Shown one piece after another: positions 39,289 to 48,243 of a stretch of 64,000 nucleotides of DNA. Positions within the stretch are counted from its first letter, which is position 1; each line of letters starts with the position of its first letter. Source of the DNA: an uncultured delta proteobacterium (GTDB lineage Bacteria > Desulfobacterota > Desulfovibrionia > Desulfovibrionales > Desulfovibrionaceae); assembly GCA_900079685.1 (NCBI GenBank), contig LT599019.1, positions 357,864 to 421,863 of the forward strand, given 5' to 3'. A program made the position numbers and the translations under genes. The notes under the pieces were generated by a model. It saw only the letters and a list, made by a program, of their open reading frames with translations, had not been told where the DNA came from and did no database searches.

Positions 39289-39378
39289 TGGCGGAAGGGG
39301 AGGGATTTGAACCCCCGGAGGGCGCAAACCCTCAACGGTTTTCAAGACCGCCGCATTAAGCCGCTCTGCCACCCTTCC
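39289..39378 (-). tRNA. tRNA-Ser (UGA)
   Basis: A 90-base gene on the minus strand. The acceptor stem GGAAGGG pairs with CCCTTCC, the anticodon loop reads CTTGAAA with anticodon TGA, a long class II variable arm follows, and the T-loop region is GGTTCAAATCC. The CCA end is encoded at 39289-39291. Confidence 0.96.
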
Positions 39379-39511
39379 GTGCAGGAACTATGTACATGAC
39401 AGTCGGCGGGAAGGCAATCCGATATCAAAGCCGGTACGGCGGAAGGAGCGGATGAAGCCCTGCCGGGATTCAGGCGCAACCCGGAGCGGCGGGCGGGCCG
39501 CATGCGGATGC

Positions 39512-40018
39512 TTACTCCGCGTCCATGCGGAAATCGACCTTGATCTTGTATAGCCGCTCTGCCGGAAGGTTGACCGCCCGGATGCCCGTGGCCGCGCAAA
39601 TCCGGTCCAGGGCGGCCTCGATCGCTTCCGGGGAAGGCCCGATGTAGGTGAACCAGATATTGTAGGCGTGATCCCGCAGATAGTTGTGCGTCACGCCGTT
39701 TTCCGCGTTCACGGCCGCGATGAAGGCATCGAGCTTTTCCGGCGGGACCTTGGCCGCGCAGAGGGTGCTCTTGAACCCGATCTTGCCGGACTGGAAATTC
39801 GCCCCGATGCGGCGGACAATGCCGCGCCGCCGTAAAGAGCGCACCCTGTCCAACGCCTCCCGCTCGCCGATCCCGGCATGCTCGCCGATGACGGCAAAGG
39901 GCCGGGATTCCAACGGGAATCCGGACTGGATCAGGTCCAGGATCTTGCGGTCAACGGTGTCCAGGCTGGCGTCCGGCGTGGCGGAAAGGTGGGCGCCGTC
40001 CGCAACGGGCATATCCAT
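39512..40018 (-). CDS. Siroheme decarboxylase subunit (AhbA/AhbB, AsnC-like)
   Basis: A 168-residue Lrp/AsnC-fold protein. Motifs: DRKILDLIQSGFPLESRPF, VRRIGANFQS, THNYLRDHAYNIWFT and NLPAERLYKIKVDF, all typical of the Ahb siroheme decarboxylase rather than of DNA-binding regulators. It removes two acetate carboxylates from siroheme in the alternative heme route. AhbA and AhbB work as a pair; I cannot tell which this is and only one is in the window. GGAG precedes the ATG. It is last in the ahbC-hemB-ahbD set. Confidence 0.9.
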   Translation of the reverse strand: MDMPVADGAHLSATPDASLDTVDRKILDLIQSGFPLESRPFAVIGEHAGIGEREALDRVRSLRRRGIVRRIGANFQSGKIGFKSTLCAAKVPPEKLDAFIAAVNAENGVTHNYLRDHAYNIWFTYIGPSPEAIEAALDRICAATGIRAVNLPAERLYKIKVDFRMDAE

Positions 40019-40082
40019 CGCAAACTCCTTTGGATAACGGCTCTATTCGTGCGCCTGACGCGGCGTCAGTCGCAGTGCCCCG

Positions 40083-41267
40083 CTATATGCCTTTGCAAGG
40101 GGCAAGGCCCGGCCCGCGGCCGTGGGCCGGAAGGTCCTCACCGCCGCGCGGCGCATAGGTGCAGAGCGGTTCCTCCGCCATGTAGTCGCCGGTCAGGCTG
40201 TGGGCGCGGGCGCGGCATCCGCCACAGACCCGGTGGTATTCGCAGGGGCCGCACTTGCCGCCATACGCGTTCTTGTCCCGGAACCGCAGGAACGGTTCCG
40301 CCGTTCGCCAGATTTCCGGAAGCGGCGTTGTGAAAACGTTGCCGCAGTCAAGTTCCAGATACCCGCAGGGCTGCACCTGCCCCACGTGGCTGACGAAACA
40401 GAACCCGATGCCGCCGAGGCACCCCCGCGTCATGGCGTCCATGCCGAAGGTGTCCGGCGTGACCGCAACGCCCTCCGCTCTCGCCCGCTGCCGCATAATC
40501 CGGTAATAGTGCGGCGCGCAGGTGGCCTTGAGGTGCATGGAAGTTGTTTTGCGAAAATCGTACAGCCAGTTGAGCGTTTCCTCATACTCACCGGCAGTGA
40601 TGACCTGGTCGTGCAGATCCGAGGCCCGGCCCATGGGGACCAGCAGGAAAATATGCCAGGCGGCCGCGCCGAGCCGGTCCGCCAGGGAGAATATCTCCTT
40701 AAAATGCGAGAGGTTGCCCTTTGTCACCGTGGTGTTGATCTGGAACGGGATACCCGCCTCGCGCAAGTAGGCGATGCCCTGCATGGCCCCGTCAAACGCG
40801 CCGGGAACGCCCCGGAACAGGTCATGGTGCGCGGCGTCCGCGCCGTCGATGGATATGGAGCAGCGCTGGATGCCCGCTTCCTTCATGAGTTTTGCGTTTG
40901 CCGGGGTTATCAGGGTGCCGTTGGGCGCCATGACGGACCGCAGGCCCTTGTCCCGCGCGTATGATGCCAGTTCGAAAATGTCGCCGCGCAACAGCGGTTC
41001 GCCCCCGGTGAAAATGATGATGGGGCTGCCCACGTCCGGCAGGGTGTCGATAAACGCCTTGGCCGCCTTGGTGTCGCATTCGCCGGGGTACGGTTCGCTG
41101 TGTGCTTCCGCCCGGCAGTGCCTGCAGGCGAGGTTGCAGGAGCGCGTCACTTCCCAGGCCATCAGGCGCATGGACGGGGAACCGTCCGGCAAGGTGCGCG
41201 GGCCGTGGACAAGGGGTTTGCCGCCGCCCGCCCCGCTGCCGTGCGGCGGGACTGTTGCATGGGTCAC
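40083..41267 (-). CDS. ahbD: Heme synthase AhbD (radical SAM)
   Basis: A 394-residue radical SAM/SPASM enzyme that oxidatively decarboxylates Fe-coproporphyrin III to heme. The N-terminal cluster motif is RSCNLACRHCRAE and the SPASM-type C-terminal cysteines include CGPCEYHRVCGGC. The start is GTG at 41267, overlapping the hemB stop (GTGA). The frame stays open upstream to 41882 but that part is antisense-like to hemB. Identification rests on the operon with hemB and ahbC. Confidence 0.9.
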   Translation of the reverse strand: MTHATVPPHGSGAGGGKPLVHGPRTLPDGSPSMRLMAWEVTRSCNLACRHCRAEAHSEPYPGECDTKAAKAFIDTLPDVGSPIIIFTGGEPLLRGDIFELASYARDKGLRSVMAPNGTLITPANAKLMKEAGIQRCSISIDGADAAHHDLFRGVPGAFDGAMQGIAYLREAGIPFQINTTVTKGNLSHFKEIFSLADRLGAAAWHIFLLVPMGRASDLHDQVITAGEYEETLNWLYDFRKTTSMHLKATCAPHYYRIMRQRARAEGVAVTPDTFGMDAMTRGCLGGIGFCFVSHVGQVQPCGYLELDCGNVFTTPLPEIWRTAEPFLRFRDKNAYGGKCGPCEYHRVCGGCRARAHSLTGDYMAEEPLCTYAPRGGEDLPAHGRGPGLAPCKGI

Positions 41268-42235
41268 TGAACAAGTCCTTTTTCCAGAAGTTCCACGGTA
41301 AAATAGGTGATGATCATGTCCGCGCCCGCGCGTTTGATGCCTATCAGCGATTCCTCGATGGCCGCCTGCTCGTTGATCCAGCCGTTCTGCCCGGCCGCCC
41401 GGATCATGGCGTATTCGCCGCTCACCTGGTAGGCCACGAGGGGCAGGTTGCAGGCCTCGCGCGTCTTGGCCAGAATATCCAGATACGGACCCGCGGGTTT
41501 CACGATAATCATGTCCGCGCCTTCCTCGATATCCGCCGCCAGTTCGCGCATGGCCTCGCGCGCGTTGGCCGGGTCCATCTGGTAGGTTTTGCGGTTGCCC
41601 ACCTGCGGCGCGGATTCCGCCGCCTCCCGGAACGGCCCGTAAAAAACGGAGGCGTATTTGGCCGAATAGGACATGACCGGGATATGCGCGTATCCCGCCG
41701 CGTCCAGAGCCTTGCGGATAGCCGCCACCCGGCCGTCCATCATGTCGGAGGGCGCGACGATATCCGCCCCGGCTTTGACGTGGGAAACGGCCGTGCGGGC
41801 CAGCAGCTCCACGGTGGCATCGTTGCGCACCATGCCGGAGGGATTCAACAGGCCGCAATGCCCGTGGGACGTATATTCGCACAGGCAGACGTCCGTTATG
41901 ACGAGCAGTTTTGAAAAGCGCTTCTTCAGCATGGCCGTCGCCCGCTGCACGATGCCGTCTTCCGCGTACGCTTCGGAGCCGGTTTCATTCTTGTGCGCCG
42001 GGATGCCGAACAGCAGGCACGCGTGCAGCCCGTTGTTCACAGCCTTTGCCACATCCTCTTCCAGGGCGTCGATGGAAAGCTGGTACTGGCCAGGCATGGC
42101 GGAAATCGGTTTGCGCACGATTCCCGGCTCGTCCACGATAAAATACGGCATAATCAAATCCCTGGCGCTCAGGGAAGTTTCCCGGACCATGGCGCGCAGG
42201 GTGCCCGTGCGGCGCAAACGTCTGCCTCTGAACAT
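41264..42235 (-). CDS. hemB: Porphobilinogen synthase
   Basis: A 323-residue enzyme condensing two 5-aminolevulinates to porphobilinogen. The zinc-type cysteine motif DVCLCEYTSHGHCG is present. Schiff-base lysines are in MSYSAKYASVFYGPF and IIVKPAGPYLDI. The ATG at 42235 has GGAG upstream. Its stop overlaps the ahbD start. It is separated from ahbC by about 140 bases that hold a strong hairpin. Confidence 0.96.
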   Translation of the reverse strand: MFRGRRLRRTGTLRAMVRETSLSARDLIMPYFIVDEPGIVRKPISAMPGQYQLSIDALEEDVAKAVNNGLHACLLFGIPAHKNETGSEAYAEDGIVQRATAMLKKRFSKLLVITDVCLCEYTSHGHCGLLNPSGMVRNDATVELLARTAVSHVKAGADIVAPSDMMDGRVAAIRKALDAAGYAHIPVMSYSAKYASVFYGPFREAAESAPQVGNRKTYQMDPANAREAMRELAADIEEGADMIIVKPAGPYLDILAKTREACNLPLVAYQVSGEYAMIRAAGQNGWINEQAAIEESLIGIKRAGADMIITYFTVELLEKGLVQ

Positions 42236-42251
42236 GATGGCTCCTTGAAGA

Positions 42252-42307
42252 CCGGGGGAAGGGGAAAGGCCCTTTTTGGAAAAAGGGCCACTTTCCCCTT
42301 CCCCCGG
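42252..42307. repeat. GC-rich extended hairpin between ahbC and hemB
   Basis: A 56-base structure. Perfect outer 16-base arms CCGGGGGAAGGGGAAA (42252-42267) and its complement (42292-42307) enclose a second perfect stem GGCCCTTTTT/AAAAAGGGCC with a two-base loop. It lies inside an apparent operon, so it may be an attenuator, an mRNA-stability element or a REP-like repeat. Confidence 0.7.
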
Positions 42308-42374
42308 ACCCCCATCCCCTTTCCCCAAAAACTTTTATTTTGAGGGAGGTTGGGATCAAAACATCCCGCTTTCC

Positions 42375-43562
42375 TTAGTCCTTTACAGCTATCTCTTCGT
42401 CCGTCAGGTAACAGGCCGGGTCTTCCGCCCAGATGTCGCCGTATTTGGCCTCGGCCCGCGCGCGGAAGTTGCCGCCGCAGATGGCCAGGAACCGGCATTG
42501 CGCGCAACGGCCCTTGATGTGCTTGTGTTTTTCCTTGAGCTGCATGAGCATCGTGTTTTCCGGGTCGGTCCAGATCGCCGAAAACGGACGGTTAAGCACG
42601 TTCCCGAAGGTATGGTTCCGCCAGAACTGGTCCGCATGCACGGCCCCGTCCCAGGAAATGCAACCGATGCCCCGGCCGGAGTTGTTGCCCTCATTGTATT
42701 GCAACAGTTCCTCGACCTGCTTCGCCCGTTCCGGGTCCTCGCGCAAGAGGCGCATCCAGAGGTACGGCCCGTCCGCGTGGTTGTCCACGGTCAGGACTTC
42801 CTTGGTCAGGCCCGCGTCGAACAGAGCCCGCGTGCGGTCGAGGATCAAGTCCACCATGGCCCGCGTCGCGGCGTGGTCCAGGTCCTCCTTCATCAGCTCG
42901 GAGCCGCGCCCGGAGTACACCAGATGATAAAAACAAATACGGGGGATCTCAAGGTCGCGCACCAGGTCGAACAGCAGGGGCACTTCCGTGGCGTTCCGGC
43001 GGTTGATGGTGAACCTGAGGCCCACTTTCAGCCCTTCCGCCTGGCAGTTTTCAATGCCCTTGAGCGCTTTTTTGAAGGAACCGGGAACCGCGCGGAACTT
43101 GTCGTGCACCTCTTCCCCGCCGTCCAGGGAAATGCCCACATAGGACAGCCCCACGGCTTTCAGCTCCTTCGCCTTCTCCCGCGTGATCAGCGTGCCGTTG
43201 GTCGAGATGACCGCGCGCATGCCCTTGGAGGTCGCATACGCGGCCAGTTCCGGCAGGTCCTCGCGCACCAGCGGTTCCCCGCCGGAAAACAGCATGACCG
43301 GCGAACCGAAGGCGGCCAGATCGTCAATGATGGCCTTGCCCTGCGCCGTCCCTATTTCGTCCCTGCCGCGTTCATCCACGGCCTGGGCGTAGCAATGCAC
43401 GCATTTAAGGTTACATCGCCGCGTCATGTTCCAGACGACGACGGGCTTTTTGTCCGCCGAAAATTGCAGGAGATGGGAAGGGAGTTTCCCCGAATGCCGT
43501 CCGTACCGCAGTGCGTCCGACGGCTCAACCTGGCCGCAGTAAAGTTTTGATATACCGATCAT
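42375..43562 (-). CDS. ahbC: 12,18-didecarboxysiroheme deacetylase AhbC (radical SAM)
   Basis: A 395-residue radical SAM/SPASM enzyme converting didecarboxysiroheme to Fe-coproporphyrin III. The N-terminal MIGISKLYCGQVEPSDALRY is typical for AhbC. The cluster motif is TRRCNLKCVHCYAQ and the C-terminal cysteines CAQCRFLAICGGNFRARAE. It is first of the heme set. Its promoter region contains a perfect 10-base palindrome ATGGTACCAT at 43601-43610, a possible operator. Confidence 0.93.
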   Translation of the reverse strand: MIGISKLYCGQVEPSDALRYGRHSGKLPSHLLQFSADKKPVVVWNMTRRCNLKCVHCYAQAVDERGRDEIGTAQGKAIIDDLAAFGSPVMLFSGGEPLVREDLPELAAYATSKGMRAVISTNGTLITREKAKELKAVGLSYVGISLDGGEEVHDKFRAVPGSFKKALKGIENCQAEGLKVGLRFTINRRNATEVPLLFDLVRDLEIPRICFYHLVYSGRGSELMKEDLDHAATRAMVDLILDRTRALFDAGLTKEVLTVDNHADGPYLWMRLLREDPERAKQVEELLQYNEGNNSGRGIGCISWDGAVHADQFWRNHTFGNVLNRPFSAIWTDPENTMLMQLKEKHKHIKGRCAQCRFLAICGGNFRARAEAKYGDIWAEDPACYLTDEEIAVKD

Positions 43563-43617
43563 GGTGTCCCGTTCAGTGTACTCTATAAAACGCTTCTAAC
43601 ATGGTACCATAAATGAA

Positions 43618-43673
43618 CGCATGCCTCCGGCAGGGAAGGAGGGCCGCCCTCCTTGGGTCACCGGAGGCATGCG
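43618..43673. terminator. Double-stem terminator after the M20 peptidase gene
   Basis: Outer perfect 13-base arms CGCATGCCTCCGG/CCGGAGGCATGCG at 43618-43630 and 43661-43673, with an inner stem AAGGAGGG/CCCTCCTT around CCG. It lies downstream of the M20 gene and upstream of ahbC. Confidence 0.7.
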
Positions 43674-43689
43674 AATACCAACGACGATC

Positions 43690-44934
43690 TTACTTCAGCT
43701 TGATGGGCTCTGTCACGCCTTTAAGGCCCGCCAGGGCGAACGCCATGAGCAGGGAAGTTTTCACGCCTTCCTGGCTGCCTCTGGGATCGAACCATTCTTC
43801 CAGGGCGTGCTCGCCGCCCGCGTCCCCACCTGTCCGCAGCACGACGCCCGGAACCTTGCGGCTGATGGCCGCGTTGGCGTTGGTGCTGGAAGGCGGCAGG
43901 AGTTTGGGTTCCTTGCCTATGGCCGTGATGGCGGCCCACAGGGCCTGCACGATGGGCGCGTCTTGCGGCTGGTCCCCGGCCGGACGGTCGCCTATTTTTT
44001 TCTTTTCCACGGTGACAGCCGCGCCGCTTTCCTTGCGGAAAAAATTCTCCTCGGCCACGGCCGCGTCAACGAGTTTGAGCATGGTTTTTTCAAGATCCGC
44101 CAGGGCATCCATGGACATGGACCGCATGTCGAGCTTCATCCGCGCTTCAAGGGCGATGGAGTTTACGGACGTGCCGCCCGTGACGGTACCCACGGTATAG
44201 GTTGTTTTGGGTGTGGCGGGCGGGTCGATATCCGCCATTTTGGCAATGGCCCGGCCCATGGCGTGGATGGGGCTGGGCAGCCCGAATTTGGACCAACTGT
44301 GCCCGCCGGGTCCCCTGAAAATAAACTCGTACCGCCGCGACCCCACCGCGCCGAACACAATGTTGCCGGTGGAGCCGGGCTCCACGTTGACCACCGCCGC
44401 GATATCCTTGTGGTCGTCCAGGAGCCCCTTGATGCCCCGGATATCCCCTTCGCCCTCCTCGCCGGCGGTGCCGCCGAGCATGAGGGTTCCCACGGGCTCA
44501 AGCCCGGCGTGTTTTATGGCGCGAAGGAGCGCGAGCACGTTGGCGAGGCCCGCCGTATCGTCGCCGATGCCGGGGCAGTAAATGCGGCCGTCTTTTTCCG
44601 TAATTTTGAGCGGGGTTTCCTCGGGGAACACCGTGTCCAGGTGGCCTTCGAAAACGATCAACGGGCCGGAGCCGCCGCGAACGTAGCCGAAAGCGTTGTC
44701 GTGCTTGTCCATGAAGCAATCGGCCGCGCCGTATTTTTCCAGCTTTTCCTTGTACATGGGTGAGCGTTTTTCCCGTTCCTTGAACGGCGCGCCGTGCACC
44801 AGGGTCATTTCCTTCTGTTCGGCGACCTTGTTTTCATGATCCTTGTCAATGAACGCAAAAGCCTTCCGCACCAGGGGGTCGGCCAGAAGTTTCTCAAAAA
44901 CGGCCGTGATGGCGGGATCAACCGTATATTCCAT
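43690..44934 (-). CDS. M20 family metallopeptidase
   Basis: A 414-residue dizinc aminoacylase/carboxypeptidase-type hydrolase. Metal and catalytic motifs are EGHLDTVFP, GIGDDTAGLAN, GTAGEEGEGD and VEPGSTGNI. GPGGHSWSKFG marks the dimerisation-domain His. It probably hydrolyses a peptide or N-acyl amino acid in the cytoplasm (no signal peptide). The ATG at 44934 has GGAG upstream; the longer frame to 45096 has atypical residues. Confidence 0.9.
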   Translation of the reverse strand: MEYTVDPAITAVFEKLLADPLVRKAFAFIDKDHENKVAEQKEMTLVHGAPFKEREKRSPMYKEKLEKYGAADCFMDKHDNAFGYVRGGSGPLIVFEGHLDTVFPEETPLKITEKDGRIYCPGIGDDTAGLANVLALLRAIKHAGLEPVGTLMLGGTAGEEGEGDIRGIKGLLDDHKDIAAVVNVEPGSTGNIVFGAVGSRRYEFIFRGPGGHSWSKFGLPSPIHAMGRAIAKMADIDPPATPKTTYTVGTVTGGTSVNSIALEARMKLDMRSMSMDALADLEKTMLKLVDAAVAEENFFRKESGAAVTVEKKKIGDRPAGDQPQDAPIVQALWAAITAIGKEPKLLPPSSTNANAAISRKVPGVVLRTGGDAGGEHALEEWFDPRGSQEGVKTSLLMAFALAGLKGVTEPIKLK

Positions 44935-45360
44935 GATGCGCTCCTTCGGCGTTGGCGACTTTCCGGCGGCGGCAGCGCCGCGCCGGTCCGGCGTCGCGTT
45001 ACTAAAGATATAATGTTCCATCTTTACGCCACAGCAGGAGGGAATGCAAACGCCCGAACTCTCACACGGTAAAGTCGCGGAAAACGATACGGGCAATGCG
45101 CCGTAAAAGGCAAGCGGGAAGAAGCGGCAAGGGAAAACGGTTTTGCTGATAAGGCGAGCCTGGCACAGCCCAGGCGGCTCAGTTTGTTCTCAGGCAAGGA
45201 AGGCTCGCTTTTGCCGCAGGGAGGCCGACCCGAAGGGCTTGTGCCCGTTGGGCGAGCCCGCGAGCCCTTACGGGCATCGAGAGCAACGATGGGCTCTTTG
45301 GCCCATGACCGAGGACAAAAGCGGAGCCTGACGCAGCATGAGGGCAAAATGAGCCGCTGC
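44935..45360. other. Intergenic region mostly filled by a hairpin repeat
   Basis: The 426 bases between the M20 gene and the CoA-ligase gene. The part next to M20 (44935-45120) includes an AT-rich stretch near 45000-45020 that may hold its promoter. A small hairpin GCCTGG-cacag-CCCAGGC precedes the repeat copy B at 45174-45357. No gene supported. Confidence 0.5.
45174..45357 (-). repeat. Nested-hairpin repeat, copy B
   Basis: A 184-base element, minus orientation relative to copy A at 22684. Outer arms GCGGCTCAGTTTG (45174-45186) pair with CAAAATGAGCCGC (45345-45357). The minus strand carries CTGCGTCAGGCTCCGCTTTT and TCCTCGGTCATGG almost as in copy A. It has an extra middle module of about 65-85 bases containing TTGCTCTCGATGCCCGTAAG and CCCTTCGGGTCGGC, which recurs in the element at 55397-55665. 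Confidence 0.8.
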
Positions 45361-46665
45361 CTAGTCCGCGCCTTCGTCGAACCGCCTGTCCGTCACGCGC
45401 TTGGACTTGCCGAAGGAGCGCGGCAGCGTGCCGGGATCGACGATTTCCACGTCCGCCGCGATCATGACCTTGGCGTGCAGCCTGCGGGCGACCCGCGACG
45501 CCACGGCGTCGTCCAGGTCGCAGGAGAACCCGCTCCGGCGCTCGATCTTCAGGGCCATCTCGTCGCGGCCGCCTTTGCGCGTCAATTCCATATGGTACTC
45601 GGAACCGAGTTCCGCCACTTCCTGGAGCACGTCGGCGATCTGGCCGGGGTAGATGTTGACGCCCCGGAACACGATCATGTCATCGGACCGGCCCAGGATA
45701 TGGTCGTGGCGCGGCATGGAGCAGCCGCACGGGCATTCGCCGGGCAAAAGGCGGGTCAAGTCCCGCGTCCTGTAGCGGATGAGCGGCACGGCTTCCTTGC
45801 AGAGGCTCGTGGCGACAAGTTCGCCGATTTCGCCGGGTTTGACGGGCACAAGCGTGACGGGGTCGAGAACTTCCAGGATGAAAAGATCGCCCCAGTAATG
45901 GATGCCCGCATGCGCCGCGCACTCGATGCCGCTGCCGGGGCCGTACATCTCCGTCATGCCCGCGATATCGTAGCTGCCGTCCGTCAGGCCGAGGTTGGTC
46001 TCAAAGGTTTTGCGCATCTTTTTGTTGTGGCCCTCGGCCCCGAAAACGACGCGTTTGAGCTTGACCTTGTCCATCAACCCGTTGCGCTGGACTTCCTCGC
46101 CCATGAGCAGCGCCATGGACGCCGTGGACCCGAGACAGGTTGTGCCCATGTCCACGAGCATCTGCAAATGCGCTTCCAGGTTGCCCGCGCCCACGGGCAC
46201 GGCCATGGCCCCGAGTTTTTCTATCCCGCCCTGGAACCCTACCCCGGCCGTCCACAACCCGTACCCCACCGCGACCTGGACCCGGTCGCGGTCCGTGACG
46301 CCAGTCAGTTCAAAACAGCGGGCCATCTGGGTGTTGAACATGTCCACGTCTTTGGCCGTGTAGGCGAGGATCTTGCGTTTGCCCGTGGTGCCGCTGGAGG
46401 CGTGGATGCGGACGACGTCCTTTTCCGGCACGGAGAGCAGCGGCAAAGGGTAGCCTTCCCGCAGATCCTCCGTGGTGGTGCAGGGAAGACGCGCGAGATC
46501 CGCCGCGCTTTTGATATCGGCTGGGGTGACGCCCGCCGCCTCAAGCTTGGCCCGGTACTGGGGGCTGTTTTTCCAGACGTGGTCCAGCGTCCAGGCCAGC
46601 CCCTTGTTTTGCACGTCCAGTAACGCGTCCGCCGAGTAACCGGGAATAAAGCGATATGATCCCAT
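45361..46665 (-). CDS. Phenylacetate-CoA ligase family protein
   Basis: A 434-residue AMP-forming acyl-CoA ligase of the PaaK type. The nucleotide-binding motif is HASSGTTGKRKILAYT; AGMTEMYGPG and GRSDDMIVFRGVNIYPGQI are further adenylation motifs. The PaaK group activates phenylacetate or related aryl acids. In anaerobes it often accompanies aryl-pyruvate ferredoxin oxidoreductases; here a kor cluster is a few kilobases away but separated by plus-strand genes. ATG at 46665 follows GGAGGAT. Confidence 0.9.
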   Translation of the reverse strand: MGSYRFIPGYSADALLDVQNKGLAWTLDHVWKNSPQYRAKLEAAGVTPADIKSAADLARLPCTTTEDLREGYPLPLLSVPEKDVVRIHASSGTTGKRKILAYTAKDVDMFNTQMARCFELTGVTDRDRVQVAVGYGLWTAGVGFQGGIEKLGAMAVPVGAGNLEAHLQMLVDMGTTCLGSTASMALLMGEEVQRNGLMDKVKLKRVVFGAEGHNKKMRKTFETNLGLTDGSYDIAGMTEMYGPGSGIECAAHAGIHYWGDLFILEVLDPVTLVPVKPGEIGELVATSLCKEAVPLIRYRTRDLTRLLPGECPCGCSMPRHDHILGRSDDMIVFRGVNIYPGQIADVLQEVAELGSEYHMELTRKGGRDEMALKIERRSGFSCDLDDAVASRVARRLHAKVMIAADVEIVDPGTLPRSFGKSKRVTDRRFDEGAD

Positions 46666-46962
46666 GCCATCCTCCATGCCGAAAAAAAGAAAACCGCTAC
46701 AGGAATACTGCCGCGGTTCTGGTGTGCATCGTATGGTTGCTGAATGCGCGTTTACGCCACGGCTCCGGTTACGGGAGCCGCCACCACAGACCTTCGAAAG
46801 TAGGGTTCGTGCGCGGATTCATGGCTGTGTAAATATACCGTCCGGACGGCAGCGTCAAGAAAAAGGGGTAACCCCGGTAACGGCCCGGTTTGCCGTATCT
46901 TGTAAACCCACCCTTTTTTGTATATCGTCGGAACCCGTTCAAAGTACCACCCCGGAGGCTCC

Positions 46963-48237
46963 ATGCGCATTCTCATTATCGGGTCCGGCGGGCGCGAACA
47001 CGCCCTTGCCTGGAAGATCCGCCAGAACCCGAACGTTTCGGCCCTGTTCATCGCCCCCGGCAACGGCGGCACCGCTTCGGAAGGCGAAAACGTGCCTCTT
47101 GCGGACAGCGACATTCCCGCGATCATGGCGTTCATCAAGGAAAATGCCATTGATTTCGTGGTGCCGGGGCCGGAGCTCCCGCTCGTGCTCGGCATTGCCG
47201 ACGCCTGCAAGGCCGCGGGCGTCCCCTGCTTCGGGCCGTCGCAATACGCGGCCCAGCTCGAGGGCTCAAAGTCGTTCTCCAAAAATATCATGCGCGAATC
47301 CGGCGTGCCCACGGCCGATTTCGCCGTGTTCACCAATCCGGTTGAAGCCAAGGCCTACATTGAAAAACACGGCGCGCCCGTCGTGGTCAAGGCCGACGGC
47401 CTGGCCGCGGGCAAGGGCGTGGTGGTCGCCAAGACCGTTGCCGAAGCGCTTGCGGCGGTGGACGACATGATGGTCAAAAAAATCTTCGGCGCGGCGGGAG
47501 AAACCGTGGTCGTCGAGGATACCCTGGTCGGTGAGGAAGTTTCCTTCCTCTGCATCTGTGATGACGAAACCGTCATCCCCCTGCCCTCGGCCCAGGACCA
47601 CAAGGCCGCCTACGACGGCGACACCGGCCCCAACACCGGTGGCATGGGCGCTTACAGCCCCGCGCCGATTTTGCCGGAAACAGACTACGCTGCCATGGCG
47701 AACAAGGTTATCCGGCCCATCCTGCGCACGTTGAAAAAACACGGGCACCCCTTCCGGGGCATCTTGTACGCGGGACTCATGATGACCAAAACCGGCCCCA
47801 TGGTCCTGGAATACAACGTACGCTTCGGCGACCCCGAATGCCAGCCCCTGCTCATGCGCCTTGAAGGCGACCTCCTGGAGGTCATGAAGGCCTGCACCGA
47901 GGGGCGCCTTGATACGGTGACGCTCACCCACAAAGCGGAAACCGCCATCTGCGTGGTCATCGCGGCCGAGGCCTACCCCGGCGCGTACGAAACCGGCATG
48001 CCCATCACCGGACTGGATGCGGCCGAGGCCGTGGCGCCCGGCATGGCCAAGGTCTTCCAGGCGGGCACGGCTGTTACGGATGGGAAACTCGTCGCCAAAG
48101 GCGGGCGCATCCTCGGGGTGACCGCGCTCGGCGCAACGCTGCGTGATGCCCAGAAAACCGCTTACGCCGCCGCCGCCAAGGTGGCAATGGCCAAAAGCCG
48201 GTACCGCAAGGACATCGGCGACAAGGCCCTGCGGTAA
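46963..48237 (+). CDS. purD: Phosphoribosylamine-glycine ligase
   Basis: A 424-residue ATP-grasp enzyme of purine synthesis (GAR synthetase). Motifs: ILIIGSGGREHALAWK at the N-terminus, VVKADGLAAGKGVVVA, QDHKAAYDGDTGPNTGGMGAY and YNVRFGDPECQPL. GGAGG precedes the ATG at 46963. The roughly 285-base gap upstream contains a small hairpin CGGCTCC/GGAGCCG at 46760-46780 and no gene. It heads the plus-strand run purD, DUF1444-like, purE, lipoprotein. Confidence 0.96.
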   Translation: MRILIIGSGGREHALAWKIRQNPNVSALFIAPGNGGTASEGENVPLADSDIPAIMAFIKENAIDFVVPGPELPLVLGIADACKAAGVPCFGPSQYAAQLEGSKSFSKNIMRESGVPTADFAVFTNPVEAKAYIEKHGAPVVVKADGLAAGKGVVVAKTVAEALAAVDDMMVKKIFGAAGETVVVEDTLVGEEVSFLCICDDETVIPLPSAQDHKAAYDGDTGPNTGGMGAYSPAPILPETDYAAMANKVIRPILRTLKKHGHPFRGILYAGLMMTKTGPMVLEYNVRFGDPECQPLLMRLEGDLLEVMKACTEGRLDTVTLTHKAETAICVVIAAEAYPGAYETGMPITGLDAAEAVAPGMAKVFQAGTAVTDGKLVAKGGRILGVTALGATLRDAQKTAYAAAAKVAMAKSRYRKDIGDKALR

Positions 48238-48243
48238 CGCGCC

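Noticed and set aside
46678-46962. Candidate structured RNA between the CoA ligase and purD
   Set aside because: Only one 7-base hairpin; no SRP, RNase P, tmRNA or riboswitch signature could be matched.
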